From NCBI GenBank assembly GCA_005116955.1, contig SWDI01000006.1, positions 153,243 through 217,242 on the forward strand: 64,000 nt of DNA, written 5' to 3'. The stretch is from Nitrospira sp. (lineage in GTDB: Bacteria > Nitrospirota > Nitrospiria > Nitrospirales > Nitrospiraceae). Shown here piece after piece: positions 8,611 through 18,387 of this stretch (positions are counted from its first letter, which is position 1; the number at the start of each line of letters is the position of its first letter). The notes under the pieces are model-generated. The model was given only the letters and a program-made list of their open reading frames with translations, searched no databases and had not been told where the DNA came from. Both the position numbers and the translations under genes were made by a program.

Positions 8611-10545
8611 CTAGCGTGTCCCCACTACGCCCTTATGCCATTCCTCAAGCAGAACTAGTTTATAGGCGAAATAGAGGTCCGACAAACGCTGCCGAGGCAT
8701 CTCCAGTATCAGATTAATCTTGTTGCGATCTAGAATGCCCGCCCTTGTGAGGCTGCCGTCGTACAGACCGTTACCGTGACGCATGACGACACCTGATAAC
8801 CACTTCCCTACCGGAGGTTGAAAGCCGGCTTTTCGTCGTGTCAGGACCTCTTCGGGGAGCAGGCCCTTCAGCGCCGCGCGTAGCCAAGATTTTTGTCCAA
8901 AGGTGTGATCAGGTTGGTGCCTGCGTAATGCCATCACAAGCTCGATCAGTTCGACATCCAGAAGGGGCAAGCGGGTTTCCACCCCGACACTCATGCTCAC
9001 CCGATCTCCCAGAGAAAGGCAATTCGAGACAAGCCATGTATGGAACAGCAGACGAATAACTGCGGCTGGTAGTTGCTCCACTTTCCGTGGGCCAATATCA
9101 GTCGGCCTGAAGGGATTCAGCTCGCCGACTGTGCGCATGGCTGGACCATAGACGGTCTGTTTTATCTGAAACGTCTCGTTGAAATGTGGCCAGGCCTCGT
9201 AGAAGTGCAGTTGGTCAATCGGCTTTGGTATGGTTCCCACTCCATATAACAGCGAGGCCCAGCGCTGACCCCAGGAAGGAACACTAGAGTGCCGCGTCGC
9301 TTTCCTAAGGACGCGCTGCATGCTAGGGGAAGCTGTCAGAGGGAGAATGGCTTTCAGAAAGGATGATGATGCCAAGATCTGGTTGATGGTCACGGTCTGG
9401 GTGACCCAAGGATACCCCCAGAAAAGCTCATCCCCCCCCAAACCGGTCAGCAGGACTTTGATCCCCATGTCCGCTGCTGCCTTTGGCACAGCATAATGTC
9501 CAAAGGCTGCGGAATCAGCGATCGGTTCATCCATGATACGGACCAGTTGAGGGAAAAAATCCACAAAGTTCCCGACCGGTAACTCGACCTCATGGAAGGT
9601 CAGGCCAAGTTGCTTGGCTAAGTCCTGTGCTTGTTTTCGCTCATCATAAGGAGGGCGGCCTGGATATCCGACGGAAAAGGCGTGGATCGGTGTAGTGGAG
9701 TGCTTTTGCGCCAGAGCCGCGATCGCCCCGGAATCAATCCCACCAGACAGCGCGACTCCTATCGGGACATCGGACCGCAGTGTCAACTTCACTGCCTCTT
9801 CCAAGCGTTCGCGAATACAGCGCAGAATGCCGGGTGTATCCGTGGGCAAGCCCGTCATTTTCGTGGGTTCCTCGACATTCCAATACTGCACTGGTTCGGT
9901 CACCCAATTATCTAGCGAGACCATCAACGTATGTCCCGCGGGAATCTTCTGCACTCCCTGCAGCAAAGTGAATGGCTCCGGGACATACTGATAGTGCAGA
10001 TACAGATCTACCACCGCCGGATTGATCGCCGGTCGGGAAGGCAGCAGTGGCAGGAGTCCCTTGAGTTCCGAAGCAAATACTAGATAGTGATCATCTTGGT
10101 AAAAAAAAAGAGGTTTTTCTCCACAGCGATCGCGCACCAGGAAGAGACTTTTCTCCCTGGCGTCCCACAATGCGAACGCAAACATCCCGCGGAAATGCGA
10201 TACGCACTCTTGCCCCCACACCTTGTACGCTGCAAGGAGCACCTCGGTATCGGAACGACTTGCAAACCGCTCGCCTTTGGCTTCAAGTTGTGTGCGAAGT
10301 TCGAGATAGTTATAGATCTCGCCGTTGTACGTGATGACATAGCGGTCGCCCCCATACGTCATGGGCTGATGTCCACCCTCCGTCAAGTCGATAATCGCGA
10401 GTCGGGTATGCCCCAATTGGATGTGCCGATCAGTGTAGACCCCAGCGCCATCAGGGCCACGGTGAGCCAACGTGGTGAGGTCCTGCTCTGTAAAAGACGA
10501 TCGGTCAGACCGTTGACGATAGAATCGCCCGAGAATACCGCACAT
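8611..10545 (-). CDS. asnB: Asparagine synthase (glutamine-hydrolysing)
   Basis: MCGILGRF N-terminal Ntn nucleophile, SGGIDSG PP-loop. Confidence 0.93.
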   Translation of the reverse strand: MCGILGRFYRQRSDRSSFTEQDLTTLAHRGPDGAGVYTDRHIQLGHTRLAIIDLTEGGHQPMTYGGDRYVITYNGEIYNYLELRTQLEAKGERFASRSDTEVLLAAYKVWGQECVSHFRGMFAFALWDAREKSLFLVRDRCGEKPLFFYQDDHYLVFASELKGLLPLLPSRPAINPAVVDLYLHYQYVPEPFTLLQGVQKIPAGHTLMVSLDNWVTEPVQYWNVEEPTKMTGLPTDTPGILRCIRERLEEAVKLTLRSDVPIGVALSGGIDSGAIAALAQKHSTTPIHAFSVGYPGRPPYDERKQAQDLAKQLGLTFHEVELPVGNFVDFFPQLVRIMDEPIADSAAFGHYAVPKAAADMGIKVLLTGLGGDELFWGYPWVTQTVTINQILASSSFLKAILPLTASPSMQRVLRKATRHSSVPSWGQRWASLLYGVGTIPKPIDQLHFYEAWPHFNETFQIKQTVYGPAMRTVGELNPFRPTDIGPRKVEQLPAAVIRLLFHTWLVSNCLSLGDRVSMSVGVETRLPLLDVELIELVMALRRHQPDHTFGQKSWLRAALKGLLPEEVLTRRKAGFQPPVGKWLSGVVMRHGNGLYDGSLTRAGILDRNKINLILEMPRQRLSDLYFAYKLVLLEEWHKGVVGTR

Positions 10546-10573
10546 GTGGATTCACGCCTTTCTATTGCGCGGT

Positions 10574-10605
10574 ACTATACCACTGGAACGGCAGGATCGA
10601 CCAGA
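10574..10605 (-). promoter_or_regulatory. Candidate extended -10 promoter in a conserved 30-bp element, copy B
   Basis: Minus strand CTGGTCGATCCTGCCGTTCCAGTGGTATAGT upstream of asnB. Confidence 0.5.
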
Positions 10606-10640
10606 TGAGAATGGTGGTTGGAGAAAGTGTCCCAGTCTTG

Positions 10641-11384
10641 CTACGGCATCGCGACTGGAACAAGAGCACGAGTGGAGTGTGTGGTTGCGGGTCGTTTGGA
10701 TTTTACAGTCACCGTGCGAATGCCAGCGTCCGGGAGCGGGGCGCTACTAGCCATATAGAGATTGGTGTCTCGAACGAGCTGTTGAGTCAGGTCCGTGAGG
10801 CAGGCTTCCGTCACGTGTCCCTTGAGCTCGTCGATCATGACCGGTGTGGCGCCGAACAGTTTGTAGTAGACCGTGCCGGATGAGCGGCCCTCATAACGTG
10901 TGACGTGGCCATCCCATCGTTCGAGCTCCAGGGCGACTGTTGCGGCATACCCATATTCAAGGTCAATGAAGGGCGAGAGGAGAAACATGGATCCTCCGAT
11001 AACGAAGCCTTTGAATGCCGAGAGCCAGGAGTGAGGCTCGATGGTTTCCTCGACGGTGATGCGCGCCGAGACGGTCTTGTCTCCGAGCGAATCGGACTTT
11101 TCTCCCAGCGGTGTCAATGTCGAAAACAGACTGGTTTCCTGGATGCTGCTTAAGATCCGCCGCTCGAGGTCGGCAGAGGGATATTGCAAGGACCCGTTTC
11201 TTGAGAGGTGAAACGAGTTGGTCACGAGCGGGACCCGTTCATCATTGGGGAGTGAGTGTGTCGTGGCCTCTTTGGGAGCGGCAGCGGCTGGCTTGACGTC
11301 GATCCATCTGGTGCATCCCGTTATGCTGCACAGCACGAACCCAGCAAGACTCAGGACTGACCATCGGAACATGTTCATTGTCAT
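10641..11384 (-). CDS. Hypothetical lipoprotein
   Basis: LAGFVLCSITGC lipobox; the ORF-track start (11423) would overlap the upstream gene, so the MTMNMFRW start is preferred. Confidence 0.7.
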   Translation of the reverse strand: MTMNMFRWSVLSLAGFVLCSITGCTRWIDVKPAAAAPKEATTHSLPNDERVPLVTNSFHLSRNGSLQYPSADLERRILSSIQETSLFSTLTPLGEKSDSLGDKTVSARITVEETIEPHSWLSAFKGFVIGGSMFLLSPFIDLEYGYAATVALELERWDGHVTRYEGRSSGTVYYKLFGATPVMIDELKGHVTEACLTDLTQQLVRDTNLYMASSAPLPDAGIRTVTVKSKRPATTHSTRALVPVAMP

Positions 11385-11397
11385 GATCGCCGTCTCC

Positions 11398-12000
11398 TCA
11401 GAAAAAGAATGAAAACCCCGCAAAGGGGAGGCTCGCGTTCAGACCAAGATTCGGAAAGGCTGTACCGGCATTAGAAATGTGATGGAAGCGGTAACCGACA
11501 TTGATGGCGGCCTGCGGCGTGATGAACCATGACACACCCACGCCACCCGACAGGATAAAATTGAATTCGTTGGCTTGTTCTCGAACCCGCCCCCCAAGAT
11601 CGGTCCAGAACGGTCCACCGGTGAATTCCGCATAAGGTCGTAGCCGACCCAAGGCGACGAAGGTGTACTTGATCCGCGGCGTGAACCCAATGCCGTGCGT
11701 CAGCAACGGTTCTCGGAACTCCAGGTAGACCATCTCTGCGCCGAGCGAGACTTGTCCACGGTACCAGCCGTCACCCACTGGATCGGTCAGGGTGATCATC
11801 CAGGATGGCATCAGCGCCGGTCCGTGTTGTTGAGTTTTGTGTAGGTAGGTGAGGCGATGTGAGAGCATGTAGCCAGCGGTGAGCCCGACTTCCTGCGTGC
11901 CGACTGTGATCGTGGGGGAGACATCTCCAGCGTGGGCGAAGGACGCCGTCATCATCGTTCCGAATATCAGGGCTGTGAACCGTCGAACGAAGGAAGCCAT
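11398..12000 (-). CDS. pagL: PagL-like lipid A 3-O-deacylase (acyloxyacyl hydrolase)
   Basis: Signal peptide, beta-barrel pattern, YRFHHISNAG (PagL His-Ser motif region), terminal FSFFF. Confidence 0.8.
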   Translation of the reverse strand: MASFVRRFTALIFGTMMTASFAHAGDVSPTITVGTQEVGLTAGYMLSHRLTYLHKTQQHGPALMPSWMITLTDPVGDGWYRGQVSLGAEMVYLEFREPLLTHGIGFTPRIKYTFVALGRLRPYAEFTGGPFWTDLGGRVREQANEFNFILSGGVGVSWFITPQAAINVGYRFHHISNAGTAFPNLGLNASLPFAGFSFFF

Positions 12001-12201
12001 ATGATCTCCAGGTCAATATCTTGTCGGCTTATGCGAGATGGAACTTGATGAGCAGGTGTTCAGGCGTACTGCCTCAAAGGTAGCAGAGGATTAAATTCTG
12101 TCTGGAACTGCGCGGGGTTCGCTCCTTGCTGGGAGTTGAAAGGACGCTCGATGGCAGAATGCAAGTGATGAGCGAGCGATGGAGCAGAAATTCAAAGGGA
12201 G

Positions 12202-12966
12202 CTATCGGGATTGGCTCAGCATGGAGAGATGGGCGGAGTCGGTGTGGAACTCCGGCAAGGCATAGCGTTGGTCGAGTGACACCACACGCTCAAGACATCG
12301 TCGAGCAGAGGTATGGTCCTGGCGCGTCTCGTAAACCGTCGAGAGAAGACGAAGAACGGTGGCCTCAGCCGGTTCGTTCCCCAGTTTGATGTAGTGTTCC
12401 GAGGCGTTGTTCAAGCAGCGTTCAGCTCCGGTGAGGTCTCCTTGATCGAGATAGCATTTGCCGAGTTGACTATAGGTAACCGCGAGCCCTTCTTCGTTGC
12501 CGACCGTTCGGTGATGCTCGAGCGCTTGTTTGAATGAGGCCACGGCCTGATCCCACTGGCCGTCACGGGCCTCTTGCAACGCCAGATTGTTATAGAGAAT
12601 GCCGAGTCCTCGGTTGTCTTGTAACTGGCGCAGAAAATCCATGGCCTCGAGATAGTAGGGACGTGCTTTTTCGGGATGGTCGGATGCGATAAGCAGGTTG
12701 CCGAGGTTGACCAAGGTATGGGCAACGGCGGTGAGATTGCGCTCGGTCCGTTGAATCTGAAGCACCTCCCGATAACACTGTTCTGCGCGTGGAAAATCGT
12801 TCATGAGTGCGCAGGTGTTGCCAAGGTTCCCAAGAGAATCTGACAGCGCTTGCTGATTCCCGGGAGTTCGATCATCGGCGACTGCCGCTTCCCAGGCCGC
12901 GCGAGCTTGAACGAGATCTCCACGATGGAGAAAAATCCGTGCTCGATGTTTATGGTTATCCGACAT
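12202..12966 (-). CDS. Tetratricopeptide repeat protein
   Basis: Multiple TPR units (e.g. AVTYSQLGKCYLDQGDLTGAERCLNNASEHY). Confidence 0.85.
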   Translation of the reverse strand: MSDNHKHRARIFLHRGDLVQARAAWEAAVADDRTPGNQQALSDSLGNLGNTCALMNDFPRAEQCYREVLQIQRTERNLTAVAHTLVNLGNLLIASDHPEKARPYYLEAMDFLRQLQDNRGLGILYNNLALQEARDGQWDQAVASFKQALEHHRTVGNEEGLAVTYSQLGKCYLDQGDLTGAERCLNNASEHYIKLGNEPAEATVLRLLSTVYETRQDHTSARRCLERVVSLDQRYALPEFHTDSAHLSMLSQSR

Positions 12967-13093
12967 AAAGATCGTGAATCGTTATTCGCGAAGTGTATTT
13001 CGTAACAAGTTGCGGGCTTCGAGCTGCGAGTTTCGTCAGTATCATGACCCCTGGCAACTCGCGACCAGTGATGTCTTTGCGTTGAGCGACGTG

Positions 13094-13516
13094 CTAGTCT
13101 CCGCCTTTGGGCGTATCGCGCCTATATTCGACCTGCATCTCGTCCTCTTCCTCCAATCCCAACCCGGCTCGGAATGACTCGTAGAGTTCCGTCACGTAGG
13201 CAATGCTCTGCTGATCCTTGCCATTCTGCGACGCGAGATAGGTTTCCGATAGTCTGATCCCGGTCTGGAAGTGACGGGCGATCGTCTCCTCCGTCACCTG
13301 CTGCCAGGTGATGTAGATGCAGAAGGCTTGGAACGAGTGGGCGTTGGGATGGTGTTGCGCGAGCGCCAGCAGTTCCTCGTAGGCCCCTCGGGCAGTTGCG
13401 CCGGCATTGGAAGAAAATGTCTCTTCGAGCTCAACGGCGTGGTCCCAGTCCGAGCCGAGTTCACGGTCGGATTGGCTGAATGCGTCTTGTGCGGCAAGGG
13501 CTGCGTCGAATTGCAT
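13094..13516 (-). CDS. Hypothetical protein
   Basis: Open frame, same strand as neighbours, no family recognised. Confidence 0.6.
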   Translation of the reverse strand: MQFDAALAAQDAFSQSDRELGSDWDHAVELEETFSSNAGATARGAYEELLALAQHHPNAHSFQAFCIYITWQQVTEETIARHFQTGIRLSETYLASQNGKDQQSIAYVTELYESFRAGLGLEEEDEMQVEYRRDTPKGGD

Positions 13517-13655
13517 GAGAACCTCATATCTCGTCCGTGTGTATTGTGACTAACCTGGAGAATACTGGGGGAGAGGAATGGAGGTCAATGTGTCTTGCTC
13601 AGGCTATAGATTTACATTGTGGTCAGGGGCTCTGTAGACTGTTCGTATCCAACTG

Positions 13656-15401
13656 ATGAGCACCGAGAACCCAATTCCTTCTGCAAAGTCCGAGGCCGCT
13701 TCGACGGATCCCGCTGATCGCATCATTCACTATCACATTCGGACCAAGCATCAGTTCAATCGTTACGCCCGCTCGTCTGGTTTTCTGGATTGGGCGAATC
13801 AGCCCGATCCCTTTCGCCGGTTTGAGGGAGCCCAGTTGCTACCTCTTCCATTGCTCAAGCCCGATAAAGAGCCTCTGTCCCCTACCTACGCTGCGATTTA
13901 CGAACGAGAAGCTGTTGCTTGTCAGCCTGTCAGCTTGAGCACGTTGTCCCGTTTCTTTGAGTTCGCCCTGGCCTTGTCGGCGTGGAAGAAGGCGGGGGAG
14001 TCAGAATGGGCGCTGCGGAGTAATCCCTCGTCAGGGAATCTGCATCCGACAGAAGGCTATGTGGTCATACCAAAGATCGATGGGCTCGATCTGAAACCGG
14101 GTCTCTTTCATTACGCGCCGAAGGAACATGGTCTGGAATGGCGGGCTGAGTTTCCGGCTGAACATGTTGCTCGGCTGCTGGCACCCTTTCCTGCCGATGC
14201 GTTTCTCTTCGGACTGACCTCGGTTCATTGGCGGGAAGCTTGGAAATATGGCGAGCGGGCTTTCCGCTATTGCAATCACGATGTCGGCCATGCGATCGGA
14301 AGCGCGCGGATCGCTGCGGCAACGTTGGGTTGGAATATAGCGTTGCTAGACGGTGTGGATCAAGACACAGTGGCGATGCTACTCGGGACAGATCGCAAGG
14401 ACGACTTCGGTGAAGCTGAGCCGGAGCATCCTGACTGTCTGGCAGTGATCTGGCCCTCAGGGGAGGTGAGGGGAGAGCAACGAATGGTGCCGTTGTTTCT
14501 CGATAGGGCGATTGTGAAGGAGTTGGCCGGTGCGACATGGCATGGGAAAGCCAATCGACTGAGCCAAGAGCATGGGGTCCACTGGGACATTATCGACGAA
14601 GTGGCCGAGGCTTCATGGCAACTTGCTGGTGATGAACGTAATGTTCTGTTTCAGTCTCCTCGTGTCACCCCTCATCCTGTACCCCTCGCGCCTCACGGCC
14701 CATTGGCTGGCCAGATCATTCGCCAGCGCCGAAGCGCTGTCTCGTTTGACGGCAAAACGTCGATATCTGCTTCGGCCTTCTTTCATATGATGCAACAGGT
14801 CCTGCCTCGCGTTGAACGGCCACAGTTGGACCGGCCGATGCCGTGGGATGTGTGGCCCTATGATCCGACGATTCATCTTCTGATATTTGTCCATCGAGTG
14901 GATGGATTGACGCCTGGGCTCTATTGCCTCGTCCGTGATCCGAAGAAGTTAACGTTCATTCAACAAGCTGTGAATCCCGAGTTGACATGGACCCTTGTAC
15001 CGGAGTGTCCTGATGATCTCCCGCTCTACTGGTTGCTCGAAGGCGATGCCCGCAAGCTGGCTGTGCAGGTGAGTTGCCATCAGGATATTGCCGGCGACAG
15101 TGCGTTCTCGTTCGGGATGCTGGCTGAGTTTGAAGGCACGTTGCGGGAACGAGGCGCCTGGTGGTATCCACGCATGTTTTGGGAAGCGGGCTTGCTCGGG
15201 CAGGTCTTGTATCTGGAAGCGGAAGTGGCAGGAGTGCGGGCGACGGGAATCGGTTGCTTCTTCGATGATCCGGTCCACGAGATTATTGGGGTGAAGGCGT
15301 TGGCCATGCAATCCCTCTATCACTTCACAATTGGTGGGCCGGTGGAAGATCGACGCTTGCAGATGTTACCGCCGTATGATCATCTACGGCCTCAGTTATA
15401 A
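13656..15401 (+). CDS. SagB-type dehydrogenase / tandem nitroreductase-fold oxidoreductase
   Basis: SNPSSGNLHPTEGYVV, HDVGHAIGSARIAAATLGW; a second nitroreductase-like half begins near IIRQRRSAVSFDGKTSIS. Confidence 0.85.
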   Translation: MSTENPIPSAKSEAASTDPADRIIHYHIRTKHQFNRYARSSGFLDWANQPDPFRRFEGAQLLPLPLLKPDKEPLSPTYAAIYEREAVACQPVSLSTLSRFFEFALALSAWKKAGESEWALRSNPSSGNLHPTEGYVVIPKIDGLDLKPGLFHYAPKEHGLEWRAEFPAEHVARLLAPFPADAFLFGLTSVHWREAWKYGERAFRYCNHDVGHAIGSARIAAATLGWNIALLDGVDQDTVAMLLGTDRKDDFGEAEPEHPDCLAVIWPSGEVRGEQRMVPLFLDRAIVKELAGATWHGKANRLSQEHGVHWDIIDEVAEASWQLAGDERNVLFQSPRVTPHPVPLAPHGPLAGQIIRQRRSAVSFDGKTSISASAFFHMMQQVLPRVERPQLDRPMPWDVWPYDPTIHLLIFVHRVDGLTPGLYCLVRDPKKLTFIQQAVNPELTWTLVPECPDDLPLYWLLEGDARKLAVQVSCHQDIAGDSAFSFGMLAEFEGTLRERGAWWYPRMFWEAGLLGQVLYLEAEVAGVRATGIGCFFDDPVHEIIGVKALAMQSLYHFTIGGPVEDRRLQMLPPYDHLRPQL

Positions 15402-15425
15402 GGTTTGATGGCTGTAAGGTAACTC

Positions 15426-16274
15426 ATGTTCAAGATCAAGAAGAAGGCTGAGAAGCCGAAGCGGACGGTGCTCTATAACGTCATCGAGGACTATTCGGAG
15501 TTCGACGCCCCTGGAAATGTCACCCTGTGTGCGATGACGGAGCCCGAGGATCTCTCTACCCATGCCAAGATTCTGTCCGAGAGCTACGACGTCCCGCATG
15601 AGACGATGACAACCTTGCTGACCACAGGCGGCACGTATGTGTATCCACAAATCGGTGGCATCCTCACTCGAGGATTATTTGCCTGCCGGATTGATTCAGC
15701 CGGGCAAGGGCCGAAACAAACCTGGACGCTGGACCTTATGCAGTTTGCCGAGGCCGAGCACGTGGCGCGATCCAGGGCATTTCCGATGGTTGATGCGGCG
15801 TGGGAAGTCTTCTGGAGGACGCTGCCGGGTGAGCTGCAAGCCAAGCTGCAGCAGAAAAATTTGGGCCTGGATTATCGAACGTTAGATCGCACCGTTGCCA
15901 AAGGCGGCGACATCAAGTACATCGATTTCCGAAAGGACTGGTCGCCACATTTCAAACGGCTCTGTATCATGCCGGATGGACGCCTTGTCGAAACCGGTGG
16001 ATTGCAAGAGTTTGCCGAGCTTCATGGTATCACTGTGGTACAGGCAAAAATGCTGATCGAACAGGGTGGCACGCTGGAGGTGAACGGAGAGGTACTTGTC
16101 TGTCAGATCGTGAATGGTCAGCCCGCGGTTGCGCGGTTTAGCGAGAAGAACTACACGAAAGCAAGAGAGTTGGTTGCCTCGAAAGGGATACACCTCATGG
16201 ATGCGTTGAGTGAAGTGGGGTATGCCGATCCTGCTATGATGCGAGGCCTTGCGCGAAAGACACTGAGAGCTTGA
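15426..16274 (+). CDS. Uncharacterised protein in tandem with the SagB-like gene
   Basis: 282-aa ORF 24 bp downstream, same strand; no family recognised. Confidence 0.75.
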   Translation: MFKIKKKAEKPKRTVLYNVIEDYSEFDAPGNVTLCAMTEPEDLSTHAKILSESYDVPHETMTTLLTTGGTYVYPQIGGILTRGLFACRIDSAGQGPKQTWTLDLMQFAEAEHVARSRAFPMVDAAWEVFWRTLPGELQAKLQQKNLGLDYRTLDRTVAKGGDIKYIDFRKDWSPHFKRLCIMPDGRLVETGGLQEFAELHGITVVQAKMLIEQGGTLEVNGEVLVCQIVNGQPAVARFSEKNYTKARELVASKGIHLMDALSEVGYADPAMMRGLARKTLRA

Positions 16275-16333
16275 CCGTGATTGAAGGGGTACTCTAAGCC
16301 AACAGGAGGCTCTAGCTGTAAAGGCGGGGGTAT

Positions 16334-16810
16334 CTATCGAATCGTTTTTGACCCATTACCTTCCATCCCCACGCCGTTGGTTATCGTTCTGTAGCTGTTG
16401 TCACGCTGTTTCTCAGCAAGGTACCCCCCGAGACCGGCCCCGAACACATTGCATATCACATCCGTTATCGAAGCGATGCGGTTGTGACAGAAGACTTGGA
16501 AGAATTCAATCGATAGTGAGATGCCGCCCGTGATGGCGATGATTGTAGTAATGGTCCGGAGAGTGCGTGAATCCTCATTCAGCTGGTAGTGAAGCAGATA
16601 TCCGAACACCATGAACCAGAACGTGTTACCGACGATGTCCTTCAGCATGTTCCGGGAAAGAGCAAAGTCTTGAAAAGGGACCCAACGAACATAGTCCCAG
16701 TGCGGGTGTCCGACAAAGTTACTGAATGGGAGCAGGGGAGCGATAGCAAGGACGGCCAGTACGAACCACAGCATTCCGCTCTTTGGTTTGAGTCCTGTCC
16801 AAAGGGTCAT
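16334..16810 (-). CDS. VanZ-like membrane protein
   Basis: DIVGNTFWFMVFGYLLHYQL... SIEFFQVFCHNRIASITDVICNVFGAGLGGYL. Confidence 0.85.
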   Translation of the reverse strand: MTLWTGLKPKSGMLWFVLAVLAIAPLLPFSNFVGHPHWDYVRWVPFQDFALSRNMLKDIVGNTFWFMVFGYLLHYQLNEDSRTLRTITTIIAITGGISLSIEFFQVFCHNRIASITDVICNVFGAGLGGYLAEKQRDNSYRTITNGVGMEGNGSKTIR

Positions 16811-16924
16811 CGTACGATCATCTTAAAAGCGCAATGATTGTCTCGATGCATCCGATGTCGTCAGTATACACGATGTGTCACGGTGTTGACTGTGAACGAA
16901 GCGCAAGCATAATACATTGTTGTT

Positions 16925-17029
16925 ATGGTGTTACGCTTGGCGGCCTATTGTCTTCTTGTGCAGCTTGAAAGAATTCGGCTAGTACTCGATCGGAGGGACC
17001 TGGGAGGGGGAGCCTGCTTTATGGCTTAG
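16925..17029 (+). CDS. Candidate small protein (34 aa), speculative
   Basis: MVLRLAAYCLLVQLERIRLVLDRRDLGGGACFMA*; TTGACT-16 nt-CATAAT lies 11 nt upstream. Confidence 0.3.
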   Translation: MVLRLAAYCLLVQLERIRLVLDRRDLGGGACFMA

Positions 17030-17388
17030 GCTGCAAGTTCTTCTTTCACCGCATCAAGTAGTTTGTTGATGTCGAATGGCTTTTCGAAGGCGCGACGTGC
17101 ACCGAAGAGTTTCGCAATATCGAGGAAGTTGTGATCGCCTTGTGCTCCCGTGATCGCGATTACTTTGGCATCGACATATTCGCGAGTGAGCTGAAGCGTG
17201 GCCTCAAGGCCGTCCGTTTCCGGCATCAACAGGTCCATAATCACGAGATCGACCAGCTCATTCTGATAGAGCGTGAGCCCTTTGCGTCCATTCTCGGCTT
17301 CAAGTACGCGGTGCCCTGCCTTGACCAAGACTTCTTTCAGCAGCCCTCGGATGGAGGGTTCGTCGTCAATGACTAGGATAGTGGCCAT
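17026..17388 (-). CDS. Single-domain response regulator (receiver)
   Basis: MATILVIDDEPSIRGLL...LVIMDLLMPETDGLEA...KVIAITG...FEKPFD; start trimmed from 17580. Confidence 0.92.
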   Translation of the reverse strand: MATILVIDDEPSIRGLLKEVLVKAGHRVLEAENGRKGLTLYQNELVDLVIMDLLMPETDGLEATLQLTREYVDAKVIAITGAQGDHNFLDIAKLFGARRAFEKPFDINKLLDAVKEELAA

Positions 17389-17744
17389 ATATACTCTACT
17401 GAGTTTTTCTGATCTTACCTGGCGCCTACGATACAGTCTAGAAAGAAATTGATTTTTCGCATAGGTGCAAGAGGTGAAATGAAGATGAGTCCGATTGGCC
17501 TCATCCTGTAAGCCGTCACTCCAAGGCATTCTGATAGTCGACCAGCGCACGTCATTTCTAGGCATGGAAGGTAAATGCATACATCAATTAATGTTTAAAT
17601 GAATGCATAAGCATACATTTATTGGGCATGAGGAGGCTATTTAAAGCCTCTCGGGACAAATTGTTTGACCCAATTTATGATTTTTGTTACAAAACCGACA
17701 GCTTTTTTAACGAGTCCTGTCCACTTTTTTCTGGAGTTGTTTCA

Positions 17745-18317
17745 GTGAATACTACAGATCAGCCCAAATGGGCCTTGACTAGGCGAGCGTTTCTTCAGGT
17801 TTCCTTGGTGGGGACTCTCTTACTGAGTGGGCGGTTAGTCGGTCCGCAGCCGGTGCAGGCTCGTGAGCTTCCAGAGGGCAGGCTGACGTTGGTGAATGTG
17901 TGGACCAATGAGCGGCTGGATGTCACGTACCGAGACGAAGCCGGGAACTATGATCTGACAGCGCTTGATGATGTGAATTGCCTCTTGCGCTGCCATTACA
18001 CGGGTGAGGTCGGGGCTATTGATGTGCGCGTATTGGAGCACGTGAATTTGGTGCAAAGGAAACTCGGTAGCCAGCAAGAGATTCATGTGATTTCAGGATT
18101 TCGGTCTCCCGAGTACAACGCCATGTTAGTTCGGACGGACCGACATGTCGCCAAGAATAGCTTACATATGCAAGGACAAGCGATCGATCTTTTGATCCCC
18201 GGTGTTCCCACCACGAAGCTTCGCCAAGCCGCGCTCGAACTGCAGTACGGCGGGGTCGGCTCCTACAAACGTTCGAGCTACGTACATTTGGATTCAGGCC
18301 CCTTCCGGCATTGGTAG
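17745..18317 (+). CDS. DUF882/YcbK-type peptidase M15-like protein with Tat-like signal
   Basis: TRRAFLQVS twin-arginine region, ISGFRSPEYNAML, SLHMQGQAIDL, SYVHLDSGPFRHW; GTG start with GGAG 8 nt upstream preferred over 17622. Confidence 0.85.
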   Translation: MNTTDQPKWALTRRAFLQVSLVGTLLLSGRLVGPQPVQARELPEGRLTLVNVWTNERLDVTYRDEAGNYDLTALDDVNCLLRCHYTGEVGAIDVRVLEHVNLVQRKLGSQQEIHVISGFRSPEYNAMLVRTDRHVAKNSLHMQGQAIDLLIPGVPTTKLRQAALELQYGGVGSYKRSSYVHLDSGPFRHW

Positions 18318-18387
18318 CCCTCTCCTAATCACCAAGCGAACGAGAACAGCTCTGCTCCTGACGGGGGTGTTGTGTCCGAAGTGGGTG

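Noticed and set aside
12967-13093. Low-complexity text such as ttcgagctgcgagtttcg between TPR and hypothetical genes
   Set aside because: Suggestive of a decayed spacer repeat, but no second copy found in the window.
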